DNA of 35,501 nucleotides, from assembly GCA_002687715.1 (NCBI GenBank), contig NZBC01000043.1:1-35501 (forward strand), in the 5' to 3' direction. The notes under the pieces were generated by a model that saw only the letters and a list, made by a program, of their open reading frames with translations, searched no databases and had not been told where the DNA came from. Source of the stretch: Planctomycetota bacterium (GTDB lineage Bacteria; Planctomycetota; GCA-002687715). Below, in pieces: positions 15,065-24,100 of the stretch (the stretch's first letter is position 1; the number at the start of each line of letters is the position of its first letter). Both the position numbers and the translations under genes were made by a program.

Positions 15065-17572
15065 ATGCAACCCGAGCGCGCTCTGTTCATTGTCCTGATC
15101 ATCGTCGCCGCCGTGGGAGGAGCCTTCTTCTTCCTCAGGGCCGAGGCCACTCGCGATGCCGCACTCGACGCGGAGTTGAGCGAGGCCGAGATGGCCGAAC
15201 GCCTGGCCGAGGACGAGCGGCGGGCTCGGGGCACCGCAGCCCGCGGCGCCTCCGGCACGATCGCGCTCGACGCGGCCCTTCGATCCCGACTCGCCGAGCT
15301 GGGCTTCTCGGTGCCGGACGCCATCCCGGACACCGACGCGATCATCTTCGGCCGGGTCGTCACGGACGCTTCGACCGAAGGCGAAGAGGAAGCGGTGACC
15401 GCACCCGTCGGCGGCGCCACGATCGTCGCGAAGCGAATGGGTGACGATGGCATCGCGGATGACCACGGCGAGAACCTGGCCGTGGCTCGCGAGGACGGGT
15501 GGTTCCTCGGCACGGTCGCGCGGAGCTGGAGTTGGCAGCTCGAAGTCGGCGGAGTGGGCTATACGAGCGAGACCGCGAAGGTCACGCGCGCAGACCTCGC
15601 CCAAGGCCTCCACGATGCAGGCGTGTTCAAGCTGCGCAAACGCGCCGGAATCCTCGTCACGGTGACGACCGGGAACGCATCGCTCGGCGAAGACGTCCGC
15701 CCGGTCGAGGGCATGGAGATCGCCGTTCACGCCGGCGACCCGGAATCTCCCGTGGCCACCGGGGCGACTGACGCCAAGGGTCACGTGACCCTCGAGGGTG
15801 TGCCCACCGGCGATCTGACGTTCGCCGGCACGCTCGAGTCGTACGCCGCGTTCGAAGAGAAGAAGCAGATCAGCCAGGACGGCCAGGAGGTCGCGTTCAA
15901 CGTCGACATGGTCGGGCGCCTCAAGGTCCGGGTGCGCACGCCCGGCGGCGCGCCGCTGAAGGTCTTCGCCGTCGCGCTCAACTTCCAGCACAACACCTAC
16001 CAGTATCGGGCGCCACTTTTCACCGACGTCACGACCGACGACCCGGACGGCTGGTTCGTCATCGAAGGCATCAAGGCAGGCAAGCAATCGCTGTACGCGA
16101 CGGCCCAGGGCTGGGCGATGCATCACGAATCACCCGTCGTAATCAAGGCCGGTGAGACGACCGAGTTGTCCGTCAGCCTCCCCCACGGCTTTCGCGTGCG
16201 CGGACGGGTGGTCGCCAAATCGTCCGGCCAGCCGATTCCGGGCGCGATCGTGTTCTCGGAGCGGGACCTGATCCCGTCCACGGTCGACACGAACGGGCGG
16301 GAGGGGTTCTCCCCATCGGCCCGCGCCATCAAGTGCGACGCGGCCGGCAACTTCGAGCTCGAGGACCTCACGGAGGGCGTCCATCAGCTGTCTGCGATGC
16401 ACCCCGAGTTCGCCACCAAGACCCGCCGCGCGGTGAAGGTAGGCAAGGACGGCGTACCCGAGGTCGTGATCAAACTGCCGCTCGGAGCGACGCTGAAAGG
16501 CCACGTCTACGACCCCGACGGCCAGCCCCTCGCGGGAGGCCAGGTGTTCGTGATCAACATCATGGACGCCAAGAACATGAAGAAGAAGGTGCCGCTGATG
16601 GCGACCACCGACGACGAGGGCGCCTACGAGATCAAGCACATCCCCGCCGGGTTCATGGGAATCGTCATGTCGGCGCCGCGCGCCGTGGCCTCGGACTCCG
16701 CCGGGGAGTACCAGATGAAGAACTCGACCTTCAGGGACGGCGGGGTCGTCACGATCGACTTCGGCGACCGGTCCGAGGGCGCGGTCGTCCAGGGACGCGT
16801 CGTCGACGGCGAGGGCAAGCCCGTGCTCGGAGTCACGGTGATGCTCATGGACGCCAGCGCGCTCTCGGGTGGCGGGATCCCGGACTTCCATCAGGGCGCC
16901 GTCGACTCGAAAGGCGAGTACCGCATCAAGGGCGTGCCCGAGGGAGACTACATGGTGCAGTTTGCGCGCACTAGCAAGGGCTCGGACTTCGCGGGCACCG
17001 GGCGCCTCACGGTCCCGGCCTCCGGGGTCCTCCGAAAGGACTTCACGCTGACCGGCGGCCCCGTCGGCGGGATCGTCAAATCGAGAGAGACCGGCAAGGG
17101 CGTCAACTCGGGCGAGGTCACCATCCTCCAGAACGGCGCATTCGCCGGACACCTGATCCTGGGTCCCAACGGGACCTACGAGTTCCCCTTCGTCCCCGCC
17201 GGGACCTACGTCATCGCGGCCCGGGCCGACGAGCATGTCACGGGTACCGCGATCGGCGTCGTGGTCGAGGACGGCGTCGGCGCCGAGGTCCCGCCGATCG
17301 TGCTGGATCCCGGCGGACGCATCGTCGGCGAGATCAAGGACCGCAACGGCGGTCCAGTGGGAAGCGCCCGGGTGGTCCTGCAGGACGCCCAGGGCAAGCC
17401 CCTGCCAGCGTGGGCCATGCCGAGCCTCGCGGACGGCCGATTCTCAGCCGAATCCGTCCCGGTGGGGCAGTACGAGGTGACCGCCGAGAAAGCCGGCATG
17501 GTCTTCGAAGCCGTCCCCGCCACCGTGACCAAGGGGGGGTCGGTGCGGGTCATCATTCGCGAGAAGCCCTAA
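15065..17572 (+). CDS. Membrane-anchored protein of carboxypeptidase-regulatory-like repeats
   Basis: 835 residues from ATG 15065; GGGAGA lies about 10 bases upstream. A single hydrophobic helix (residues about 6-24, ALFIVLIIVAAVGGAFFF) is followed by an acidic, Ala/Glu-rich stretch likely to be helical. The rest is a chain of six or more beta-sandwich repeats of the CarboxypepD_reg/prealbumin-like kind. Each has a G-x-V-x-D-x-x-G-x-P-(L/V)-x-G start and a D-x-x-G-x-(Y/F)-x-(I/L)-x-x-(I/V)-(P/A)-x-G end. Examples are LKGHVYDPDGQPLAGGQVFV with DDEGAYEIKHIPAGFMG, and VQGRVVDGEGKPVLGVTV with DSKGEYRIKGVPEGDYMV. No enzymatic domain is seen. It is probably a periplasmic or surface adhesive or scaffold protein held by the N-terminal helix. 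A strong terminator follows. Confidence 0.82.
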   Translation: MQPERALFIVLIIVAAVGGAFFFLRAEATRDAALDAELSEAEMAERLAEDERRARGTAARGASGTIALDAALRSRLAELGFSVPDAIPDTDAIIFGRVVTDASTEGEEEAVTAPVGGATIVAKRMGDDGIADDHGENLAVAREDGWFLGTVARSWSWQLEVGGVGYTSETAKVTRADLAQGLHDAGVFKLRKRAGILVTVTTGNASLGEDVRPVEGMEIAVHAGDPESPVATGATDAKGHVTLEGVPTGDLTFAGTLESYAAFEEKKQISQDGQEVAFNVDMVGRLKVRVRTPGGAPLKVFAVALNFQHNTYQYRAPLFTDVTTDDPDGWFVIEGIKAGKQSLYATAQGWAMHHESPVVIKAGETTELSVSLPHGFRVRGRVVAKSSGQPIPGAIVFSERDLIPSTVDTNGREGFSPSARAIKCDAAGNFELEDLTEGVHQLSAMHPEFATKTRRAVKVGKDGVPEVVIKLPLGATLKGHVYDPDGQPLAGGQVFVINIMDAKNMKKKVPLMATTDDEGAYEIKHIPAGFMGIVMSAPRAVASDSAGEYQMKNSTFRDGGVVTIDFGDRSEGAVVQGRVVDGEGKPVLGVTVMLMDASALSGGGIPDFHQGAVDSKGEYRIKGVPEGDYMVQFARTSKGSDFAGTGRLTVPASGVLRKDFTLTGGPVGGIVKSRETGKGVNSGEVTILQNGAFAGHLILGPNGTYEFPFVPAGTYVIAARADEHVTGTAIGVVVEDGVGAEVPPIVLDPGGRIVGEIKDRNGGPVGSARVVLQDAQGKPLPAWAMPSLADGRFSAESVPVGQYEVTAEKAGMVFEAVPATVTKGGSVRVIIREKP

Positions 17573-17699
17573 ACGCCCATCGGCGACGAATCCACAATTT
17601 CCTCTAAAGGCGAAATTCCGACACGCCGATCCTCCCCATAGAGTCCACTCCGGGTCCGAGCAGCGGCGCACCCCGTCCGAGCTTCTGACCGGACCGACT
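17573..17699. other. Intergenic stretch with a nested dyad after the repeat-protein gene
   Basis: Just after the stop codon, ATCGGCG (17579-17585) pairs with CGCCGAT (17624-17630), enclosing a second pair AATTTC (17596-17601) and GAAATT (17612-17617). The inner part is markedly A+T-richer than the surroundings. Further on, GGTCCG and CGGACC form another possible pairing before the terminator. No open frame of note is present. Confidence 0.4.
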
Positions 17700-17739
17700 G
17701 GGCGGGATGCCGACGTCGTCGAGCCTCCCGCCCGTTTTT
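17700..17739 (+). terminator. Rho-independent terminator of the repeat-protein gene
   Basis: GGGCGGGA (17700-17707) pairs perfectly with TCCCGCCC (17726-17733), followed by GTTTTTC. The 18-base loop contains GACGTC. It is oriented for plus-strand transcription and lies in the gap before the convergent subtilase gene, whose stop is at 17767. Confidence 0.85.
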
Positions 17740-17766
17740 CATTGCCGGGCCGCGGCGCACCCCCTC

Positions 17767-20334
17767 CTACGGAACCGTGATTCGGATCACCTGCGTGGCG
17801 TACACGTTGGTGTAGCCGAGGCTCGCGGCGACCCCGAGGGAATCCAGCGTCAACCCGGACGGCAGCAGCGCGATCGGAGTGAGGGCGTCCTGCGCCGGGA
17901 AGAAAGCAGGGCCGACCGGCCACGTCCAGTGGAAGATGCCGTTCGGTGCCGCAGGGGTCGTCAGGCTCAGCATGACGAGCGGGTCGATCCAGATGCCGAA
18001 GATCGGGCCTGCACCGGCCGCGCCCGCGAGGTTGAGGGACAGAAGCGTGTAGCCCTGCGTGACGTCACTGGGGATATTGCGGTGACCGAGGCGGATGTTC
18101 GCTCCGTCGACCTCGTGGACGAGCGTGTAGACAGTCGGCACATGCTTGGCGCCCTTCACGACGAGCGCGTAGTCGGCGTCCAACGCACCGGTCTCGGTGT
18201 GGTTGTCCTGGTTGAGCTCCGACGCCGTCACCGTGACCGTCCAGCTGCCCGACTGAGGGCTCTGTACGAACACCGACTCGTTCGTGTCGAGGGTGTTGGC
18301 CGACCCGCCCGGAGTCGAGTACTGGCCGGCGGCGAGGCCGTTGTTGCCGCGGTAGATCGCGCCGCCAGGTGAGACCACCGTCAGGTCGAGGTCGTTGATG
18401 CGGTGCTGCGCCGCCGACGTGGTCCCGGGCGGGTCCCGGTACACCATGACGACCTTGAGCTCCGCCTCGCCAGGCGCCACGAAGACGGAGTAGGACGTGG
18501 AGGCCAGCGGTGCGAGCACGTCCGTCTCGTCGACGTGGAAGATCTGGTTCCGGCAGTCGTACATCTTCTGCATGTCCGGATGCCCGAAGCCCTGCTGGGC
18601 CCGAGTCGCCGCAGAGAAGTCCCACTGCGACCCGGTCGCCATCATGAACGCCTTGGCCGTCGTGTTCTGCGGGCGGCTGGCCCACACCGACGCCGACGTC
18701 GAGTTGCCGAAGATGCCGTCGTGCCACATCTGATAGAAGAGCCCGACGTTACCCCCGACGATCGGCGTCGCCCCACTCGTTCCGCCGAAGCAGGTCGTGT
18801 AGGCGCTGGTGGTCGTCGTGGTGTAGATGAGCTCGTAGAACGACGCCAGGTCGGGCTTCATGCGCCCGTCCGCGGCCGGACCAATGCTCGCGGAGCAGTT
18901 CGAACAGCTAAAGCAGTTCGGCGTGTACGTCGTCCACTGGTCATCGGCCTTGGTGAGCGTTCCCCGGTGCCAGACGCCGCCGACCCCGATGACGTTCTTC
19001 GCCCACGCCTCCGGCCGCGACATCTGGTTGTTCGCGTTCGATTGCGACTGCGTGACGGACAGGTTCAGGTCGAAGAGGATCGTGTCCATCTCCGTCGAGA
19101 ACGAGTTGTAGACCAACGTCCGCGCGTGGCCCCAGCTGTTGGTCTGGAACACACAGTTGTGGGTGTTGACCGTGGTCTGGGTGAAGGCGTAGCGGTCCGT
19201 GGTCCCCGCCGAGATTCCATTCGCGGCATAGTCCGCGACCACACCTTGCCCGTTGTGAAGTGTTCCCGTTGCCTGCGCATCGACCCCCGCAGCGAAGATC
19301 TGTCCGTAGGTCGACGTGCCGTGGGAGCCTGAGGTGTTCGCGCCGTGGAGGATCGGCGGCGTTCCGAGGAACTCGGGGTGGTTGGTCTGAGTGCCGCCGT
19401 CCAGCACCTCGCCCCGGACGCCCGTGCCGTCGTACCCGAAGTTGGTGTCGACGTAGCTCGTGCCGTGGAAGTCGCGGGCGATGTCCATGTCGTTACCGCC
19501 CTGCGTATGCCGGTCGAGGTACTGCACCTCGTCCATGTGAGCGACGGCCGCGATCTGTTGCAGCGTGAGATCGGCACGCATGATGTGCGTGTAGTGCGAC
19601 ATCATGACCACCGTGCCGCCCATAGCGCGGATTCGCTTCGCGACGATCTGCTTCTGCGTGATCCCGCGCTTCAGCGTCAGGATGTTGATGCGGCGTACGG
19701 GTTCCGCCATGTAGCCCTGAAGCTGCTCGTTCATCAGCTCCGGCTCGATCCGGTAGGCCGGATGATAGGGCGCAATCCAGCGCACGAACGGGAGAGCGGA
19801 GATCTCGGCAACCCGGCGAGGGTCGATGTCCCACACATTCGCGTGATCAGCGAGGAACAGGTAGTCCGTTCCGCCCATGGCGCGAATGACGTCGCGCCAC
19901 GCCTCGGTACCCTGGGTTTCGTACTGAACGATCCACAACCGTGTCGACGCGGACGCGATGAACACCGTCGGCACGCCGGGAACGTCGACGAGGGGGTCGA
20001 AACGCGCGTACTTGAGCTTGATCTCATAGGAGGTCCGCGTCACCCGCGAGAAGCTCTTGCCATCGAGGCTCAGGGCGTACCACGGCACGCGTCCCTCCCC
20101 GGCGTCGAACTGGTCCCAGAGCACCGCGATCACCGGGCTGGCCTCGGTCGCCACGACACGCGTGTTCAACACCGCCGCGCGCGTGCGATGCACCGAGATC
20201 GGGCCCTCGGGTGTTTGCAGTTCGATGACGTTCTGGCCGTCTTGATGATGCTGCGTGACCGCGAGTTCCTGCGCGGGCACTGCAACGAGACACGTCAGGA
20301 TGACCACCACGTACAGAACCGGTTGGTGCGACAT
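17767..20334 (-). CDS. Secreted subtilisin-like serine protease (S8) with C-terminal beta domains
   Basis: 855 residues with a signal peptide ending VAVPAQ. A long pro-region (about 25-300) precedes the catalytic domain. Asp312 is in GEVLDGGTQTNHPE, His338 in GSHGTS, the oxyanion Asn in QTNSWG near residue 398, and Ser520 in FGGTSGATP. All triad residues are present, so it should be active, though Asp and His are only 26 residues apart. Residues about 610-740 form a jelly-roll like the P-domain or bacterial pre-peptidase domain (VVMVYRDPPG, NDLDLTVVSP, GSWTVTV). The last 100 residues (GPIFGIWIDPL to the end) form a hydrophobic beta module that resembles part of the secreted protein at 29509. 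The start is ATG 20334 at the signal peptide. It lies downstream of a small membrane-protein gene on the same strand. Confidence 0.9.
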   Translation of the reverse strand: MSHQPVLYVVVILTCLVAVPAQELAVTQHHQDGQNVIELQTPEGPISVHRTRAAVLNTRVVATEASPVIAVLWDQFDAGEGRVPWYALSLDGKSFSRVTRTSYEIKLKYARFDPLVDVPGVPTVFIASASTRLWIVQYETQGTEAWRDVIRAMGGTDYLFLADHANVWDIDPRRVAEISALPFVRWIAPYHPAYRIEPELMNEQLQGYMAEPVRRINILTLKRGITQKQIVAKRIRAMGGTVVMMSHYTHIMRADLTLQQIAAVAHMDEVQYLDRHTQGGNDMDIARDFHGTSYVDTNFGYDGTGVRGEVLDGGTQTNHPEFLGTPPILHGANTSGSHGTSTYGQIFAAGVDAQATGTLHNGQGVVADYAANGISAGTTDRYAFTQTTVNTHNCVFQTNSWGHARTLVYNSFSTEMDTILFDLNLSVTQSQSNANNQMSRPEAWAKNVIGVGGVWHRGTLTKADDQWTTYTPNCFSCSNCSASIGPAADGRMKPDLASFYELIYTTTTTSAYTTCFGGTSGATPIVGGNVGLFYQMWHDGIFGNSTSASVWASRPQNTTAKAFMMATGSQWDFSAATRAQQGFGHPDMQKMYDCRNQIFHVDETDVLAPLASTSYSVFVAPGEAELKVVMVYRDPPGTTSAAQHRINDLDLTVVSPGGAIYRGNNGLAAGQYSTPGGSANTLDTNESVFVQSPQSGSWTVTVTASELNQDNHTETGALDADYALVVKGAKHVPTVYTLVHEVDGANIRLGHRNIPSDVTQGYTLLSLNLAGAAGAGPIFGIWIDPLVMLSLTTPAAPNGIFHWTWPVGPAFFPAQDALTPIALLPSGLTLDSLGVAASLGYTNVYATQVIRITVP

Positions 20335-20519
20335 GGACTTTGCTCGAGATTGATGAACGGCGACGAGTTCGTGCGAAGGAGGCGTTTCGCGACCGATGTG
20401 ACTGCATCACACGTCGGAGTCGGGGGAACTCCGCGTCGCGCGTGCGAGTCTACTCACGAATGTGGCGGAGGATACGACTTTCGCTGGAAACGAACCTCCA
20501 ACCGCTGCCGCATCGCAGG
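20335..20519. other. Intergenic region upstream of the subtilase
   Basis: 185 bases with no supportable gene. On the minus strand a TATCCT hexamer lies about 130 bases before the subtilase ATG and could be a -10 element, but no well-spaced -35 is visible. AGGAGG-like bases (about 20382-20386 on the plus strand) have no associated start codon. Confidence 0.3.
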
Positions 20520-20948
20520 TCACTGATCCCGCCGCGCCTGGAGGCGCAAGACGGCTGTGAAGACGACACCGACGAGCAGAGCCGGTCCCGCCCCGACGAT
20601 CAACATGGTGAGCAGTGGTTCGAAGATCAACTCGCGCAGCGGCTCCTCGATCGAGGCGAGGTCATCAGTCACACCCAGACGTGTGATCCCCGCGGCGACT
20701 CCGCCCACCACCAGCATGGCGAGTGCCAGCAACGGCCCGACGGCTCCCTCACCCCGCTCCACCCGCACGGCCAATCGTCCAGCGGTCATCCGGCCCACGA
20801 CGAACGCCACGAGGACTCCGACCACCGCCTCCAACCCGAACGATTCCGAATCTCCCCTCGCGACGTGCAGCACTCCCGCGATCAAGCCGAAGATCACGGC
20901 CCCCACGACACACATCGCCACGAACGCCGGCTTCCAATCAGAGGACAT
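20520..20948 (-). CDS. Small four-helix membrane protein, unrecognised
   Basis: 142 residues. Four hydrophobic segments are clear: about 9-28 (AMCVVGAVIFGLIAGVLHV), 41-54 (AVVGVLVAFVVGRM), 70-87 (GPLLALAMLVVGGVAAGI) and 108-134 (FEPLLTMLIVGAGPALLVGVVFTAV), separated by short charged loops. Only short basic ends flank the helices. I do not recognise the family. The gene is supported by the helix pattern, by absence of a better reading on the other strand and by a TAGCAT hexamer 7 bases upstream of ATG 20948, the same leaderless arrangement as other genes here. It lies 185 bases upstream of the subtilase on the same strand. Confidence 0.65.
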   Translation of the reverse strand: MSSDWKPAFVAMCVVGAVIFGLIAGVLHVARGDSESFGLEAVVGVLVAFVVGRMTAGRLAVRVERGEGAVGPLLALAMLVVGGVAAGITRLGVTDDLASIEEPLRELIFEPLLTMLIVGAGPALLVGVVFTAVLRLQARRDQ

Positions 20949-20955
20949 CGCCCAG

Positions 20956-20961
20956 ATGCTA
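20956..20961 (-). promoter_or_regulatory. Putative -10 element (TAGCAT) of the small membrane-protein gene
   Basis: On the minus strand TAGCAT is 7 bases upstream of ATG 20948 and there is no good Shine-Dalgarno sequence, predicting a leaderless or nearly leaderless RNA. Confidence 0.4.
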
Positions 20962-20984
20962 ACGCGGCCAGTTGCCTGGAGAGT

Positions 20985-21128
20985 CAGGTCCGCTCCGGGC
21001 TTCCGAGAACCCGGACCTCCAGAGCGTGCGAAACAACCTGCTCTGATGGGAGCGCGGACCTCCAGGTCCGCGCTGACGGCGCAGCCGGGTCCGGATCCGG
21101 AGCGGACCTGGAGGTCCGCGCTCCCATC
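20985..21128. repeat. Nested-palindrome repeat element 3' of the macroglobulin gene
   Basis: Two 27-base arms, 21045-21071 and 21102-21128, are exact reverse complements around a 30-base centre. Each arm contains its own 18-base dyad, with GCGGACCT and AGGTCCGC separated by CC or GG. The centre includes the palindrome TCCGGATCCGGA (21090-21101). The stretch 20985-21020 contains further fragments (CAGGTCCGCTCCGGG, CCCGGACCTCCAGAGCG). It begins 12 bases beyond the macroglobulin stop codon in its direction of transcription. Part of it (CCGGAGCGGACCTGGA, 21097-21112) recurs identically at 35413-35428. Confidence 0.85.
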
Positions 21129-21140
21129 CTGAGCCTCGTG

Positions 21141-24100
21141 CTACCGGTGAATGTCCACCGCGACCTGGTCGCCCTTCTCCGCGACGACGGTGATGGCGCC
21201 GCGGCCGGGATCGCGGACGTCGAGCATGCCGCGTTCGTCGGAGGTGCCGGTGTGGAAGATGCGTCCGGCTACGCCGAGCCGAACCGTGGCCCCGCGGAGC
21301 GGCTTGCCATCGCCACCGACGAGGTAGACGCGTACCGCGCCGCCGCCGCGCTGGACGGTGACCGAGGCCTCGCCGACCACGAGCAGGGTGCTCGCGATCA
21401 ACTCACCGGATTGAACGACGACGAGGTAGGCGCCGCGCTTCTTGTGCCCGAGCGGGATCGAGACCTCGCCATCGGCGTACTTCGCGAGCTTCGACGGAAC
21501 GTCGAGCGATTGCTCGGCGTGGAGCCCTGAGAGGTCCGCGGACGCCAGCCGGTCGAACGACTTCTTCACCGCAAACAGCACGCCGAGATCGACCGGGTAG
21601 ACCTGGACAGCGAGCTTCTCGACGTTCTTGGCCCGGAGCTTGATGGTCGCGTCCGCATCGGTACGAGCGCGGACGACGGGATCGACGGCGAGCTGGTGGC
21701 GCGTGAAGAACAACCAGCTCTGTTGCGCGTCGGGCACCTGCTGGCGCACGCGCCCGTACCACTCGACCGCCGTGTCGTAGTCACCCGCGACGTGGGCCAT
21801 CCGGCCCAGGAGATAACCGGCCTGATGGCGGTAGCGGCTGCGGCTGCCCTTGGCGGCCTTCCGGGGCCAGGTGGCGTCCCAGAGCGTCTGCGCGAACGGC
21901 TTCGCGTCGGCGTACTTGCCCTGTGCGAACAACGCCGCCATCAGTCGGAACGTCACCGCGTCGGCGCGGCGCACGGCTTCGCCGTTCCGGGCGAGGTAGC
22001 GGCGGCATTCGTTGATCACCGACTCCTCGAGACCCAGATCGGCGAGAAGGGCGACCCGTCGATACCCGGCCTCCTCGGCGATCGCCGCCTTCGGGTGCCA
22101 GGCCATGACGGAGCGCCAGGTCGACAGCGCATCCTGCCAACGCTTGCGCTGGAGCGATCGCGCCCGGGACGGCTCGCCGCTTGTCTTGGGCGCCTGGTCC
22201 AGCGTCAGGAGGCGGGATGCCGTCGTCAAGTCATGCGCCACGACCGCGGGCAACCCCGGGTAGCGGAGCAACGTGCGCTGCTGATGCGCCACCGCCTCCG
22301 AGTGCAACCCACCGCCGCGAAGCGTTTTCACGTAGGCCAGCTCCTCGTCGAGCCCGTCGAGAACTACCCCCTGGAACTGAGCCCGGGCCTCGAGCGCGTC
22401 CTTGACCTCGAGATACGCCCGGCCGAGTCGTTCGCGGTCGGCGCGACCCAGTCGGAGGCTCCCTGCGTTGCGGAGGTCGATCTCCTCCCGCGCCTTCACG
22501 GCCTCGGCCCACTTGCCACCTCGCAGACAGGCCCGCGTGGTGACTCCGAGCACCTGGTCGCGAACGTCCTCGCGAAGATCGAGGGCGCGCAGCGCCGAGC
22601 ACGCGTCCACCACCGCGTCCCAACGCTCTCCCGTGTAGTCGTGACGCGCCCGGCTCCAGATCTCATCCGGAGTCGGCTTCCGCGGTGCGACCTGGGCGAG
22701 CATCTTCACGTCGGGCACGACCTCGAGCGTCGCGGAGCCGGACCGGCCCCAGCGCTCCGGCGCGTACATCTCGTGGGCTTGCGCCGCCAGGACCGAAAAC
22801 GACCCCTGAAACACCGCATAACACGGGTAGGTGATGCGTAGCGTCTCGCCCTTGCGCAGACGGTTCTTGAAGAACACGAGCGCGGAGGCGCGCCGCTCGT
22901 GTCGGTCGACGCCACCGCGCACGCCCGCTTCGATCGGATCGAGTGCCGCGCACAGCGGGTCCTCGATCACGACCCAGCTCACGTCTTCGCGCGCCGTGAG
23001 CGTGAGTTCGACGGTGACCTTGCGGCCGAGCACGGTCTGACCGAGCGCCGGCGGGTCGACCGGGCGCGGCCGGCTCTCCGGCTTCACGACCTCGTACCCC
23101 GGAGCGTGGAGCGTGACCTTGCGGTCAGGGTCCTGGAACGCGATCACGCGGCGGTGAAGCGCCATGATGCTGCCATCCGGGGCGACGGTGTCAGCCGCCC
23201 GAACGTGGCCCAACCGGAGACGGCACGTCGCGGAGTCGCCCGCCGACTTGGTCACCGTGACGCGGTGCTTGCCCGCGGGGAGGGACGACGTGGGAATCTC
23301 GAGACCGAGCACCGCCGCCCGTCCGCCGAGCCGCCCGGTGGCGACTTCCTTGCCATCGACCAGCACGGCGACATCGCCCTCCGATCGCAGTGCGCCCTCA
23401 CGGGCGACGTACGCTCCGAGCGCTTCCACTGCAACGGCCACGGCCTTCGTACCACCGGCCTTGCCGCGGAGCCCGTGGCGAACGGCGTCGAGCAGCACTT
23501 CGGTGTCGGCGGCCTCGGCACCGGCATGCTCCGCCGCGAGCAGCACCAGCGAGGTCGCCTCGAGCGACGACGTGGGCCATCCGTCCGCGCGGCGGCCCGC
23601 GAACGGCTTCTTCGCGTCCTTGGATTGCCGGGAACGCAGGTCGCTCCACGCTCCCTGGACGAGCGTCGGCCGCCCGGCGAGATCCGCTGCGACCACGAGC
23701 CGCGCAAGTCCGCCCGCCGACAAGCGACGACGGTCGCGGAACAGGCCGTTCAGCACTCCGGCATCGACGTCGCCTGCGCGCGCCAGCGCCAGCGCGAGAG
23801 CGGCCCGCACGTCGGGGTCGCGCCCTCCCTTTCTGGACATCGCCTTCGCCGCGTTGAGCGCGCCCTGGAGGAGCGCGGTGTCAACGGCGAACCCCGATCC
23901 CCGCGCGGCGAGGATCGCTTCGAGACCGAGCGCGGTGGTCCACGGAGAGCTCTTGCCGCCGGGCCAGTATCCGAAGCCGCCGTCACTGTTCTGGAACGCG
24001 GTCAGCCGGGCGAGTCCCCGTCGGACACTGGCCTTCAGGTGGTCGCGATCGAGGAGCGGCGCCCGCCCTGCAGCATCGAGCACGGTCGACAAACGCACCG

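Noticed and set aside
14870..16126. 418-codon minus-strand frame opposite the kinase end and the repeat-protein gene
   Set aside because: Shadow of the plus-strand genes; it runs across two real genes and their gap with no motif.
20985..21128. CRISPR array or insertion-sequence end
   Set aside because: There are no regularly spaced repeats with unique spacers and no transposase gene; the pattern is a nested inverted repeat.
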